Shown: positions 1 through 9,196 of the stretch, in pieces
How positions within the stretch are numbered: position 1 is the first letter of the stretch
How the letters are laid out: each line of letters opens with the position of its first letter
Source: a marine gamma proteobacterium HTCC2143
GTDB lineage: Bacteria > Pseudomonadota > Gammaproteobacteria > Pseudomonadales > Dasaniaceae
NCBI GenBank assembly: GCA_000169075.1
Contig: AAVT01000001.1
Span: forward strand, 1,067,201-1,131,200
Reading direction: 5' to 3'
DNA length: 64,000 nucleotides
Program-made: the position numbers and the translations under genes
The notes under the pieces: model-generated
What the model was told of the DNA's origin: nothing
The model's input: only the letters and a program-made list of their open reading frames with translations
The model's database searches: none

Positions 1-71
1 CGCTGCGACAGGGTCAGCGTTCCACCACCGTTAGGAATTTCAGCAACGCCTAATTTGTTCCAGGGATTCAT
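1..71 (-). CDS. 5' end of a probable spermidine-synthase-like methyltransferase (partial)
   Basis: Only the first 23 codons are in the window; the rest lies beyond the left edge. Read on the minus strand from an ATG at 71, the peptide begins MNPWNKLGVAEI and continues PNGGGTLTLSQ. This pattern of MxPWxxL, then a short AxIP motif and a GGGxL turn, resembles from memory the N-terminus of bacterial spermidine/spermine-synthase-like class I methyltransferases. No catalytic motif is visible in so short a fragment, so the family is a guess and only the coding status is moderately supported. No strong ribosome binding site precedes the ATG. Confidence 0.4.
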   Translation of the reverse strand, partial: MNPWNKLGVAEIPNGGGTLTLSQ

Positions 72-323
72 TTATGCTCGATCAATCAGGTTGTGAAAAT
101 AGTTGCGGCAACAGTCGCCGGAATTCGTGACGAGACCATACAGTAAAATAGCCTAGCCTCCCAGTGTTCCGGCCCTCTGTCTGGGAGGCAGTTGGGACGG
201 AACACCAGATCCTGATGCGTCGATTGATTAACTCGCAGGCTGTTGCCGTCTACAGCGCTGTGTTTGGGCACTATTAGAGGCAGCTTGGAAGGCTGCCAGC
301 GGTGCAGCAATTGCCGGGTTAAA

Positions 324-1460
324 TTACCGAATACGTTGGAAGCATGCTCTGACTTCATTAACGAAAGTTTCAGGTTGCTCAAACGCGGCAAAGTGACCGC
401 CTTCGTCTAGCTCGTTGAAGTACACCAGATCAGTAAATCGTTTGCGCGCCCAACGTTCCGAGGTTTGAAAAATATCATGTGGGAATACACTGATACCCGT
501 GGCGACATTGATGGGGTCAGATGATGGATTGTTGAAGCTTTCCCAGTATATTCGCGCCGATGATGCCCCGGACGCGGTCAGCCAATACACCATAATATTG
601 TCTAACATTTCGTCACGGCTCAATACATTCTCGGGGTGCCCTTTGCAGTCTGTCCAAGCCCAGAATTTCTCCATAATCCACATAGCTTGACCCATAGGCG
701 AATCTACGAGTCCATAGCCAATGGTTTGTGGTCGGGTACTCTGCTGCTTGGAATAACCTGAATCCCAGTCGGCATAGTGCTTAAACCCTGTCAACGCACG
801 TTGCTCACTGGCCGTTAGGGAGTCCATGGTCTCTGGATCCGGCGCAGCAATAGCCATATTCAGGTGAATACCTATGCAATGTTGCGGATCTTGAGCGGCG
901 ATAGCATTGGTTACGGTTGAGCCCCAGTCACCGCCTTGGGCTACATAGCTTTCGTAACCTAGTCGGGCCATTAGCAGGGCCCATTGGGCTCCAATTTTTT
1001 CGATCCCCCATCCGGGTTTATCGGGTTTTCCGGAAAAACCAAAGCCGGGCAAGCTGGGACATACCAGGTGAAAAGCGTCTTTTGCATCTCCGCCATGAGC
1101 GACGGGGTCAGTCAGCGGACCGATGACTTTTAAAAATTCAACAACCGAGCCGGGCCAGCCGTGAGTCATGATCAATGGCATGGCGTCAGGTTCTGGTGAT
1201 TTGATATGGAGAAAATGAATGTTCAGACCATCGAGAGATGTTTGAAACTGAGGAAAAGAATTTAATAGGGTCTCTGCTCGACGCCAATCATAATCAGTGC
1301 TCCAGTACTGAAGAATTTCCTTGGCATAAGCGAGGGGCACGCCCTGAGACCAATCATTTGGAGTCTCTGCTTCCGGTAACCGCGTCAGCGATAGTCTTTG
1401 TTTGAGATCGTCGAGACTCGCTTCCGGTATGTCGATGTGAAAAGGCGTAATGTCGTTCAC
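324..1460 (-). CDS. Epoxide hydrolase family alpha/beta hydrolase
   Basis: Predicted to open epoxides to vicinal diols in the cytoplasm, with an Asp nucleophile forming an ester intermediate. The first ~110 residues match the epoxide hydrolase N-terminal domain (ITPFHIDIPEASLDDL, then EIYW-like segments). The alpha/beta fold follows, with an oxyanion HGWPGS at about residues 100-105, nucleophile Asp at about 178 in GGDWGS, and the catalytic His at about 356 in GGHFAAFEQP. The frame stays open upstream to 1583, but that extension overlaps the neighbouring gene and looks non-coding. The GTG at 1460, preceded by ATGGGGATACAACA, gives 378 residues, normal for the microsomal-type family. It lies 64 bp behind the reductase gene on the same strand, so the two may be co-transcribed. 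The natural substrate cannot be read from the sequence. Confidence 0.88.
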   Translation of the reverse strand: MNDITPFHIDIPEASLDDLKQRLSLTRLPEAETPNDWSQGVPLAYAKEILQYWSTDYDWRRAETLLNSFPQFQTSLDGLNIHFLHIKSPEPDAMPLIMTHGWPGSVVEFLKVIGPLTDPVAHGGDAKDAFHLVCPSLPGFGFSGKPDKPGWGIEKIGAQWALLMARLGYESYVAQGGDWGSTVTNAIAAQDPQHCIGIHLNMAIAAPDPETMDSLTASEQRALTGFKHYADWDSGYSKQQSTRPQTIGYGLVDSPMGQAMWIMEKFWAWTDCKGHPENVLSRDEMLDNIMVYWLTASGASSARIYWESFNNPSSDPINVATGISVFPHDIFQTSERWARKRFTDLVYFNELDEGGHFAAFEQPETFVNEVRACFQRIR

Positions 1461-1524
1461 TGTTGTATCCCCATGATCAATTGTAGTTTGGATCGTTAAA
1501 CGATTGGATTTAGTGGTTTTAAAA

Positions 1525-2520
1525 CTATTGTTCTGCCAATTGCACCAGCATTTTTCCTTCATTGCCACCGCTGAATAGCTCAATAAAAGATTGTGGTGCG
1601 CTCTCTATACCCTGATGAATCGTTTCCTTATATTTAACTTTTCCATCCTTAATCCATTGACCGACATCTTCTCGGAACTGTGCTTGCTGGTCAATATAGT
1701 CTGGTGTTACTAGCCCTTTCATGGTGACTCTTTTGTAGATCATCGCCGAGAGGTTTTTAGGGCCCGGCGCAATAGTTGGACCGTTGTTGTACATAGAGAT
1801 CATGCCGCACAGCGGTATGCGCCCATACATTCTCATATGATTCAATGCGGCCTCTAATTGCGGGCCCCCGACATTTTCGAAATAGACGTCAATGCCACGG
1901 GGTAGTGCTTTAGTCAGTTCGGCGTCGATATCAGCAGTTTTGTAATTAAATGCATGATCAAAACCAAATTCTTCAATCAAGTGGGTGACCTTTTCATCGG
2001 AACCGGCACTGCCTACCACGGTGCAACCTTTTATTTTTGCAATCTGGCCAACGAGACTGCCAACCGCACCTGACGCGGCGGAGACGAAAACTGATTCCCC
2101 GTCTTGCAACGCTCCAGTGGTTAACAGGCCTCCGTAGGCCGTTAGGCCGGGAAAACCTAGCACGCCAAGGTAGGCCGACAACGGGGCGAGATCAGGGTCA
2201 ACCTTATCCAAATCTTTGCCATCTGACAGATAGTGTTCGCGCCAGCCTTTCCAGTGCGTGACATAGTCACCAACTTGAAAGTCGGGATGCCGGGACTCTA
2301 TAACTTTTCCTACGGTTGCTCCTTCCATGACAGCGCCGAGTTGAAAGTCGTCTCTCATGCGTCCACGCATATAAGGGTCTACCGACATAAATATATTCTG
2401 AATCAAGACTTGGCTGTCGTCAGGTGAAGGTATCTTGCGAGCAACAATTTCAAAGTCGCTCGCCGCGGGTATTCCATCGGGTCTGGACTTAAGCTGCACT
2501 TCCTTCGTGGTCAAGCTCAT
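1525..2520 (-). CDS. NADP-dependent MDR-family reductase (leukotriene B4 dehydrogenase / curcumin reductase type)
   Basis: A 331-residue zinc-independent medium-chain dehydrogenase/reductase. It would reduce the activated C=C bond of alpha,beta-unsaturated ketones or aldehydes with NADPH in the cytoplasm. The N-terminal GroES-like half contains SVDPYMRGRMRD, a signature of the prostaglandin reductase/CurA group. The nucleotide-binding half contains AASGAVGSLVGQIAKIKGC at about residues 148-166 and the later FENVGGPQL motif. The structural and catalytic zinc-ligand Cys clusters of alcohol dehydrogenases are absent, as expected. With the downstream epoxide hydrolase it forms a likely two-gene unit for electrophile detoxification or lipid-derived substrate breakdown. 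The physiological substrate is not inferable. Confidence 0.9.
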   Translation of the reverse strand: MSLTTKEVQLKSRPDGIPAASDFEIVARKIPSPDDSQVLIQNIFMSVDPYMRGRMRDDFQLGAVMEGATVGKVIESRHPDFQVGDYVTHWKGWREHYLSDGKDLDKVDPDLAPLSAYLGVLGFPGLTAYGGLLTTGALQDGESVFVSAASGAVGSLVGQIAKIKGCTVVGSAGSDEKVTHLIEEFGFDHAFNYKTADIDAELTKALPRGIDVYFENVGGPQLEAALNHMRMYGRIPLCGMISMYNNGPTIAPGPKNLSAMIYKRVTMKGLVTPDYIDQQAQFREDVGQWIKDGKVKYKETIHQGIESAPQSFIELFSGGNEGKMLVQLAEQ

Positions 2521-2644
2521 GGCATTATTCCTGTTTTAAGTACGGCCCATCATTGGTATAAGGTATTCGCTCGACAGAATAAAAACAAGCTTGTCTTAGT
2601 TTCAATTGCAGTCCTGCGCCTATCCATTATTGAGAGAAACTTTT

Positions 2645-3556
2645 TTGAATATAACCGCGAACGATTTTGAGCGATTTTACTTTACTCATTCAAATTGTCA
2701 GCTGTCCTTCGTAGACTTTGGCAGCCCCGATAAGCCAGCTTTAATACTGCTTCACGGTATGCGTGATCACGCACTGAGTTTATTGAATGTAGCCCAGGCG
2801 CTAAAAAATGACTTTCATGTGGTTGCGCTTGATATGCGAGGACATGGACGAAGTGATAACCCGGGTATCTATACTATGATTCACTATGTCGCAGATGTAC
2901 GTGCGCTGGTGCAATACTGTGGTTTGGACAAGCCCGTTATCGTAGCGCACAGCATGGGCGGACACATTGCCAGCCGTTATTCAGCAGCGTTCCCTGACGA
3001 GGTGGACAGACTGATATTACTTGACGGAATGGGCCCTCCAGATTGGACCGATAAGCCCGACATCAATCATTTAAAAGTAGGCTTGCGCCATGGAGTCGAT
3101 GCTGTGTCTTCCCTGTACATAGAAGGTCGCCAAATGCCTGATAGAAATGAGGCGATAAGACGACTGAGAGACAATAATCCGTTATTGAGTGCGGATCTCG
3201 CTGAAATTATTGTTGAGCATGGCGTCGATACGCATTCTCAAGGCGGTATCCGCTGGAGTTTTGATCCCTCGGTTCAAATGATTTGGCATACCTTTCCGCA
3301 CCATGAGAGCGAAGATGTCTGGCGTGGAATTGACTGCCCGGTGCTGATTGTAACGGGGAGTGATGCTCTAAACTATTGGGTGGCGAATCAACCCACGCTG
3401 AAAGATCAGGGGGTTTTTTACACAGCCAGTTTGCAGAGAAAACAGCAGCTATTTACCGATGCTCGTCATTGTGTCGTTGATGGTGCCGGGCACATGCTGC
3501 ATTACGATCAGCCCGAGCAGTTGAATGGCGTTCTAAGGGATTTTTTGGTGGGTTAA
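2645..3556 (+). CDS. Alpha/beta hydrolase (serine nucleophile)
   Basis: Classic alpha/beta hydrolase fold of about 303 residues. It has an oxyanion motif LLHGMRDH, nucleophile elbow AHSMGGH, probable acid Asp in TGSDAL, and catalytic His in DGAGHMLHYDQP near the C-terminus. The long QMPDRNEAIRRLRDNNPLL segment is the cap region. The frame opens at a TTG at 2606, but the TTG at 2645 has a purine-rich GAGAGAA stretch a few bases upstream and gives a normal N-terminus, so it is preferred. No signal peptide is seen, so it is probably cytoplasmic. It is divergent from the MDR reductase gene and its stop overlaps the convergent lipoprotein gene by 4 bp. Esterase, lactonase or C-C hydrolase activity cannot be distinguished. 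Confidence 0.82.
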   Translation: MNITANDFERFYFTHSNCQLSFVDFGSPDKPALILLHGMRDHALSLLNVAQALKNDFHVVALDMRGHGRSDNPGIYTMIHYVADVRALVQYCGLDKPVIVAHSMGGHIASRYSAAFPDEVDRLILLDGMGPPDWTDKPDINHLKVGLRHGVDAVSSLYIEGRQMPDRNEAIRRLRDNNPLLSADLAEIIVEHGVDTHSQGGIRWSFDPSVQMIWHTFPHHESEDVWRGIDCPVLIVTGSDALNYWVANQPTLKDQGVFYTASLQRKQQLFTDARHCVVDGAGHMLHYDQPEQLNGVLRDFLVG

Positions 3557-3915
3557 TTAACTGATTTTTTGGGTTGGTTTTGCCAACAGAGCTGCTCAAA
3601 CGCTGCTGGCGTATTTTCTTTACCGTGTTTTTTTGTGACTTCCCAGGGTCGCAGGCATTGCGCTAGCTTGGCACACCATTGATACCCAGCGGAGCCTATA
3701 CAGCCATATTTATCTTTATCAGACCCAACAGGACGTTGGGGGTTAGGCATTGTCGACGATTTGAGTGCGGTTATTTCATCATCAACGGTGGAGGTGGCAG
3801 TGTTAACAGCTGGTGCTGCCTCTTTGAGCGGTGATCTGTCATTACCGTCCGAGCAGGCCACTAAATTCAATATAACTATTAATGTAACAGATGATAAGCA
3901 TGACATATTGTGCAT
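3553..3915 (-). CDS. Small lipoprotein with Cys-rich GYxWC...RPWE motif
   Basis: A 120-residue protein with a lipoprotein signal: short N-region, hydrophobic LSSVTLIVILNLVAC, lipobox LVAC with Cys at about 21. A low-complexity Ala/Thr/Ser linker follows. The C-terminal half carries YGCIGSAGYQWCAKLAQCLR followed by PWE, a compact three-Cys motif seen in many small proteobacterial envelope lipoproteins of unknown function. A later Cys in EQLCWQ could pair with the third. It lies 26 bp downstream of the YbaY/META lipoprotein gene on the same strand, so the two are probably co-transcribed. No enzymatic function is assigned. Confidence 0.75.
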   Translation of the reverse strand: MHNMSCLSSVTLIVILNLVACSDGNDRSPLKEAAPAVNTATSTVDDEITALKSSTMPNPQRPVGSDKDKYGCIGSAGYQWCAKLAQCLRPWEVTKKHGKENTPAAFEQLCWQNQPKKSVN

Positions 3916-3941
3916 AGCAGCGGTCTTATATGGTTGTGTGA

Positions 3942-4793
3942 TTAATTGAAATATTGCGCGTGAAAGTGGGCTAATGGTTGTTTAGTACGATCTAATAAGG
4001 TCAAGTCGTGCCCGCGGATAGAATAATGAGCTGTTTGCTCCAAGACCTTAAAAAATTGACCTTCTACAGTCATACCATTAACACAGGCCATGCTCGTAGC
4101 CGCAATGGGGGCCAAGCTTAAATGACTACCACTAACCGTGAAGGCGCCACGAAACTGATTGCAGCTACCAAAGCCTTTAATTATTCCTTGTCCATCCTTT
4201 AACTGAAAAAACGCTTCACGTTTTTGTCGCTCGGCCATCTTTACTGCTTCGCCATTCAATGTCATCAGTTTCCAGTAAGTATTGGTCAGCGTTGACAAGG
4301 CATGCTCTGATACGATGGCTAAATTCGGTTCCACCGACCTCGCTGATGGTTCCTGCGATACAGCAGATGCGACAGCACTCAGCTTTATATTGATTGTTTC
4401 TTGGATAGGGTTAAACGGATCCAGCTGCTCGGTTGACATCATTAGCAGCTTGCCAGTTAAGATAAGTTTTGCGTTAAGGTTATAGCGCCTTTCTGCTTTT
4501 ATCAGGTCGGCATCATAACTAAAATTAAATGCGTACGGTGGAGTACCCTCAAGGGTCTGCGTCATTGAACTGATTTGAGTTAACACAGCCCCGACTTCAG
4601 AGATATTTTCTAGGGCTACTTGCAATATGGTCCCGTCAGGCAATAGCTTTCGCTCATGATAATAAACGTTCCCTGCTAAGATTTTCACGTTCGGTTGAGT
4701 ACTTGTCATAGCTACTTCATCGGTACTTTGACAAGCATTCAAACTCAAGAGCACTAAGAAGCTTAACCATAGACGATGTAATTGTTGGCTCAT
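3942..4793 (-). CDS. YbaY-META two-domain lipoprotein
   Basis: A 283-residue lipoprotein with signal SFLVLLSLNAC (lipid-attachment Cys at about 21). It joins two known small envelope domains. Residues about 35-140 resemble YbaY-type beta-sandwich lipoproteins (GNVYYHERKLLPDGTILQVA, then NISEV and PYAFNFSYD). Residues about 168-280 are a META/HslJ domain (NTYWKLMTLNGEAV, FGSCNQFRGAF, LSLAPIAATSMAC, FFKVLEQTAHYSI). META-domain proteins such as HslJ are linked to heat and antibiotic stress in the envelope; the precise role is unknown. The start ATG is preceded by AGGAGCATCAC. It is first of a two-lipoprotein unit with the next gene downstream. Confidence 0.85.
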   Translation of the reverse strand: MSQQLHRLWLSFLVLLSLNACQSTDEVAMTSTQPNVKILAGNVYYHERKLLPDGTILQVALENISEVGAVLTQISSMTQTLEGTPPYAFNFSYDADLIKAERRYNLNAKLILTGKLLMMSTEQLDPFNPIQETINIKLSAVASAVSQEPSARSVEPNLAIVSEHALSTLTNTYWKLMTLNGEAVKMAERQKREAFFQLKDGQGIIKGFGSCNQFRGAFTVSGSHLSLAPIAATSMACVNGMTVEGQFFKVLEQTAHYSIRGHDLTLLDRTKQPLAHFHAQYFN

Positions 4794-5056
4794 GTGATGC
4801 TCCTATTCGCTACCTGCGACTGCCTATTTTTTTATAGTCTTTGCAGGTCACCTGCGAGTAACCGCTGCTGAGCTCCGTGAAGCATAGGCTTGGTACCTTT
4901 TTCAGACTGACTGTGGGCAACGCTGACATTAATTCCATTTTTCACAGCGTATCCTATATCATAAGAAATCAGGTTTAGCTGTTTTTGCAGATGATAAACA
5001 ATTAATCGAACGGTTACATGATAATAAATTGGAGCCAATAGGTCTCATTAAATAAA

Positions 5057-5449
5057 ATGCATCGAGAAAAAATCTTACTGGTCTACGATCAAGAATGTCC
5101 CGTTTGTAGGGCTTATTGTCAGATCGTAAAAATCAGGGAGAGCGTTGGTGACTTAGTCATTGTTAATGCTAGAGAATGCAGCGAGGTGCTCAACGAAATA
5201 ACCGCAGCAGGCCTAGATCTGGACCAAGGAATGGTTCTTAAAATGGGTAAAAAACTCTATTATGGCTCTGACGCACTGCATGCGCTTGCTGTAATTAGCA
5301 GTCGATCTGGCGCGTTGAATCGAATCAATTATTATCTGTTCAAATCGGAACGGCTGTCCTCATTGTTCTATCCACCATTGAGATTCTGTAGAAATTTGCT
5401 ATTAAAATTGCTCGGAAAATCTTCCATTAATAATTTGATGAATAGTTGA
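5057..5449 (+). CDS. DCC-family (DUF393) thiol-disulfide oxidoreductase-like protein
   Basis: A 130-residue protein with an N-terminal LLVYDQECPVCRAYC motif at about residues 7-21. This is a variant of the DxxCPxC signature of the DCC/DUF393 family, predicted to have a thioredoxin-like redox role. The segment YYGSDALHALAVIS is the usual second conserved block. The C-terminal part is basic and hydrophobic (SLFYPPLRFCRNLLLKLL) and may touch the membrane. The start ATG has only a weak upstream GGAGCC element at a long distance. It stands alone between intergenic regions. The partner protein is unknown. Confidence 0.75.
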   Translation: MHREKILLVYDQECPVCRAYCQIVKIRESVGDLVIVNARECSEVLNEITAAGLDLDQGMVLKMGKKLYYGSDALHALAVISSRSGALNRINYYLFKSERLSSLFYPPLRFCRNLLLKLLGKSSINNLMNS

Positions 5450-5792
5450 GCTAATAGCGACTAGCTGCGCTATGAAAAGAGCGGACAATTAAAAATAGAT
5501 GATGCAATCACTTTTTTAATGGAAAGCTATCTAAACTGTATGGTCGTTATTCTGATAGCAGTTCATCAGCTAAAACTGTTGGAACCCAGCTGGTCTAACC
5601 AAGAGAACTGATTATAGGCGGGTGATATGAGGTGCACCGTTATCGTGACATGCGATTCTTTTAATCGTCGTGATCAAACTATGTTATCTGATGGTGTGGT
5701 TTCAGTTATACTTTGCGCTGAATTTTTGTAACGCGGCGAGAGTGCTTAATTTTTCAGAGCACGGCCTCTATTAAATGACTAAGGACAATCGA
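5450..5792. other. Intergenic region upstream of the OYE gene
   Basis: About 340 bp with no convincing reading frame, RNA gene or repeat. It should contain the promoter of the downstream flavin oxidoreductase. No operator or strong sigma-70 pair stood out by eye. Confidence 0.5.
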
Positions 5793-6896
5793 ATGAGTAG
5801 TACTGTAGCCTCACTGTTTAAACCATTTACCTCTAAAAATCTGGAGCTGGACAATAGGATTGTTATGGCGCCTATGACTCGTGAATTTTCTCCTGAGGGG
5901 ATACCTGACGCCGAGGTTGCGGGTTATTATCGTCGTCGTGCTGAAGGTGGAACCGGGCTGATTATTACCGAAGGTACAACCGTTAACGATCCTGTAGCGA
6001 CGATGGGTGCCAGTGTCCCCCGTATTCATGGTGACGACGCGCTGGCCGGATGGAAAAATGTGATCGAAGAAGTACACGCTGCCGATGGAAAAATTATGCC
6101 TCAGTTGTGGCATGTAGGAATGGCGCGCAACTCAAAAACTGCACCGTTCCCAGAATTACCAAGCGCTGGGCCGTCTGGACTCGTGCAGCCCGGCAAGCAG
6201 GTGGCTGAACCAATGACAGTTCAGCATATTGAGGCAGTTATTGAAGCTTTTGCCAGCGCGGCGGCTGACTCTCAACGTATAGGGTTTGACGGCATTGAGA
6301 TTCATGGCGCGCATGGATATCTGGTTGATCAGTTTTTTTGGGAAGGCACTAACCAGCGTTCCGACGTGTGGGGAGGAAGCATGGAAAATAGAGGGCGCTT
6401 CGGGGAAGAGATTATTAAGGCGATACGCGCAGCTACTGGGCCTGATTTCCCAATTATTCTGCGGTATTCTCAGTGGAAACAGCAAGATTATACGGCTCGG
6501 CTGGCGGAAAGCCCCGATTTGCTGGAGCAGTTTTTAGCGCCCTTGGCTGATGCCGGTGTGGATGTTTTTCATTGCTCAACGAGACGTTATTGGGAGCCTG
6601 AGTTTGATGGCTCTGATCTGAATTTGGCCGGCTGGACTAAAAAAATTACTGGCAAGCCAACAATTACTGTCGGTTCTGTGGGTTTGGACGGCGATTTCTT
6701 CGGCGCGTTTGCCGGTCAGGATGCTCCAACTCGCTCTGTTGATGACTTGGTAGAGCGTCTCGATAAGGGCGAATTTGATATGGTCGGTGTTGGCAGAGCA
6801 TTGTTGCAGGACCCGGAATGGGCTAACAAAATTCGCCACAGTCGGCTCGATGAGGTCCGCCAATACGATGGCAAGGCATTAGGTACGTTATCGTAA
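5793..6896 (+). CDS. NADH:flavin oxidoreductase, old yellow enzyme family
   Basis: A TIM-barrel FMN enzyme predicted to reduce activated C=C bonds of enones or related electrophiles. Visible family features are LDNRIVMAPMTREF near the N-terminus, PQLWHVG, FDGIEIHGAHGYLVDQFFW (the flavin/substrate His pair replaced by the usual HGAH form), NQRSDVWGGSMENRGRF and the C-terminal phosphate-binding VGVGRALLQDPEW. An ATG at 5775 is in frame, but the ATG at 5793 is preceded by AAGGACAATCGA and is the better start, giving 367 residues. The protein has no signal. A rho-independent terminator follows, so it is probably monocistronic. The substrate is unknown. Confidence 0.9.
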   Translation: MSSTVASLFKPFTSKNLELDNRIVMAPMTREFSPEGIPDAEVAGYYRRRAEGGTGLIITEGTTVNDPVATMGASVPRIHGDDALAGWKNVIEEVHAADGKIMPQLWHVGMARNSKTAPFPELPSAGPSGLVQPGKQVAEPMTVQHIEAVIEAFASAAADSQRIGFDGIEIHGAHGYLVDQFFWEGTNQRSDVWGGSMENRGRFGEEIIKAIRAATGPDFPIILRYSQWKQQDYTARLAESPDLLEQFLAPLADAGVDVFHCSTRRYWEPEFDGSDLNLAGWTKKITGKPTITVGSVGLDGDFFGAFAGQDAPTRSVDDLVERLDKGEFDMVGVGRALLQDPEWANKIRHSRLDEVRQYDGKALGTLS

Positions 6897-6935
6897 TCAG
6901 TTTCTTGCCGCGGAAACTATTCATGTTTTGATTAC

Positions 6936-6971
6936 AAGGGCTTCGAATGAGAATTCGCGGCCCTTATTTTT
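6936..6971 (+). terminator. Rho-independent terminator after the OYE gene
   Basis: An inverted repeat AAGGGC...GCCCTT, with an inner CGAAT/ATTCG pairing, is followed by a short T-rich tail. It lies about 40 bp after the OYE stop and ahead of the DUF3604 gene. Confidence 0.7.
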
Positions 6972-7057
6972 AGAAAACTACCGCGATTGCGCATTCAGCT
7001 CTGGTCTGGCAAACTCGGTGATAATAAAAAATTAGAATTAACCTAGCAGGAAGCCCA

Positions 7058-9178
7058 ATGAAATTTATCCGTTCACCCCTCTTTAAGCCCGTCAACAATA
7101 ATACGTTGTCTATCGGTCATCCTCGGCAAACATCAAAATGGCCTTCCGCTATAGTTATCGCTGGGTTTGCATTGGCATTAAGCGCTTGCGGTGCTGGAGA
7201 TAAGGAGTCCGCCGTTGTAATTGCTGAACCGGAAACCAATGGCGTTAATGGTCACGGTGGCGGGTCGGAAGAAGTATTTCCAGAAAATCGCTTCGGCGGC
7301 AGACATTTAACAATGCCGATGGATATCTTGGTTGGAAATCCCGCCGCCAATGCCGAGCGAAATGCCTATTACGGTGACCTACATGTCCATACAACGTACT
7401 CGTTCGACGCCTTTGCCTTTGGTACTTTAGCTACCCCTCATGACGCTTATCGATATGCGAAGGGAGAAGCGATTAAACATCCTGGAGGATTTGATGTACA
7501 ACTCCGAGAACCGTTGGATTTCTATGCCGTAACTGATCATGCGATGTTTTTGGGAGCCGTTAGGGGCGCTGCGGACACGACGAGTGATTTTTCTAAATAT
7601 GCTCATGTAGAGGCCTTGCATAATCTGAACGCCCCAGAAAACATGACCACCAAGAGTTTGGTTGCCCGAGGTAGTGCCTTCGCTACTTTTTTACCTGACA
7701 CCCTGAGAGGAATTGCTGACGGTACTGTGGATGTCGAAATGACAAATACGATTGCCCGGGAGGCATGGGCGGATACCATTAGCGCTGCTGAAGAATTTAA
7801 CAAGCCAGGGGAATTTACTACCTTTGTTGCCTACGAATATACGACGTCTTCAGACGATCGTGGCAACCTGCACCGCAACGTTATTTTTCGTGGCGCCGAT
7901 AAATTGCCAGCTATGCCTTTTTCTCGATTTCATAGCCAAGACCCAGAGGGCCTTTGGGACTGGATGGATGACCTGCGAGAGAAGGGTATCGAAACTCTAG
8001 CCATCCCGCATAACTCTAACGGGTCAAACGGACAGATGTTTAAGCTAGTCGATTGGGCTGGGAACCCGATGGATGACAATTATGCGGACAAGCGAATCCG
8101 GAATGAACCGCTTGTAGAGATTACCCAGATTAAGGGCACCTCAGAAACTCACCCAGTTTTATCAGATAGCGACGAGTGGGCGGACTTTGAAATTATGCCT
8201 TATCGTATCGCGACAACATTAAACAGTGAGCCAAAGGGCTCTTATGCTCGTGAAGCCTTACTGAATGGATTAGCGTTTGAGGATAAAGGTGCTTCAAACC
8301 CTTATAAATTTGGATTTATTGGTTCATCTGACACTCATACCGGCGCTACCTCTGACGACGAAGCCAATTATTTCTCCAAGGCTGGTCTAATTGATGGTTC
8401 CAGCGATAGGCGAGGCTCGACACCATTGACCCCAATGGACGCGGAAATTATTCGCGAGGCTGGTCGCTCTGCATTAACGGAAGTTGACGGTCAAACTTAT
8501 GCGACGGGAGCCTATGAAACGTGGGGCGCTTCTGGATTGGCAGCTGTTTGGGCAGAGGAAAATACGCGTGAGGCGATCTATGACGCGTTTCGCCGTAAGG
8601 AAACTTTTGCTACCTCGGGCCCGAGAATTCGAGTTCGTTTATTTGGCGGCTACGGCTTTGACGAGGCCATGTTGGATGACAATGATATGGTAACTAGAGC
8701 CTATGCAGAAGGCGTTGCGATGGGGTCTGATCTGTTCGCGAAGGATAAGACGCCCCCAAGTTTCATCGCCTGGGCAGTGCGCGATGCAAACTCCGCAGCG
8801 TTGCAGCGGTTGCAAATCGTTAAAGGTTGGACCATCAACGGTGAGCATCATGAAAAGATTTTTGACGTTGCCTGCTCCGATGGCGTAAGTCTTGATCCTG
8901 TCACTCATCGCTGTGCCGACAATGGCGCAACAGTGGATATTTCTGATTGTTCCGTCACCCAGGGTTTAGGTGCTCCAGAACTTAAAACCGTTTGGACTGA
9001 CCCGGAGTTCGACGCAAGTCATCGCGCGTTCTACTATGTCCGAGCGTTGGAAAATCCAACGTGCCGCTGGTCTACATGGGATGCAATTCGCGCTGGAGTA
9101 GCGCCACGGTCAGACTTAAAAATAACGCTACAAGAGCGTGCTTGGACTTCTCCAATCTGGTTCAACCCTGACTCATAA
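7058..9178 (+). CDS. DUF3604 lipoprotein (PHP-like)
   Basis: A 706-residue DUF3604 family protein. The N-terminus has a long basic region and then FALALSAC, a lipobox with Cys at about 44, so it is probably membrane-anchored and faces the periplasm. The domain starts with NAYYGDLHVHTTYSFDAF, a PHP-like His motif (HxH) that suggests metal binding. Other conserved blocks are FYAVTDHAMFLGAV, FVAYEYTTSS, LAIPHNSNGSNG and GFIGSSDTHTG. The function is not established for most of the family. In marine bacteria these genes are frequent among large exported proteins and are suspected phosphoesterases or other metallohydrolases. The start is supported by AGGAAG upstream. It is flanked by terminators on both sides, so it is probably a single-gene unit. 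Confidence 0.9.
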   Translation: MKFIRSPLFKPVNNNTLSIGHPRQTSKWPSAIVIAGFALALSACGAGDKESAVVIAEPETNGVNGHGGGSEEVFPENRFGGRHLTMPMDILVGNPAANAERNAYYGDLHVHTTYSFDAFAFGTLATPHDAYRYAKGEAIKHPGGFDVQLREPLDFYAVTDHAMFLGAVRGAADTTSDFSKYAHVEALHNLNAPENMTTKSLVARGSAFATFLPDTLRGIADGTVDVEMTNTIAREAWADTISAAEEFNKPGEFTTFVAYEYTTSSDDRGNLHRNVIFRGADKLPAMPFSRFHSQDPEGLWDWMDDLREKGIETLAIPHNSNGSNGQMFKLVDWAGNPMDDNYADKRIRNEPLVEITQIKGTSETHPVLSDSDEWADFEIMPYRIATTLNSEPKGSYAREALLNGLAFEDKGASNPYKFGFIGSSDTHTGATSDDEANYFSKAGLIDGSSDRRGSTPLTPMDAEIIREAGRSALTEVDGQTYATGAYETWGASGLAAVWAEENTREAIYDAFRRKETFATSGPRIRVRLFGGYGFDEAMLDDNDMVTRAYAEGVAMGSDLFAKDKTPPSFIAWAVRDANSAALQRLQIVKGWTINGEHHEKIFDVACSDGVSLDPVTHRCADNGATVDISDCSVTQGLGAPELKTVWTDPEFDASHRAFYYVRALENPTCRWSTWDAIRAGVAPRSDLKITLQERAWTSPIWFNPDS

Positions 9179-9196
9179 CGATTAGGGATAAATCAC

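Noticed and set aside
86..391. 101-codon minus-strand frame overlapping the end of the epoxide hydrolase gene
   Set aside because: No homology pattern and overlaps a well-supported gene in another frame.
4832..5038. 68-codon frame on the minus strand upstream of the YbaY-META gene
   Set aside because: No recognisable product and no ribosome binding site; composition looks non-coding.
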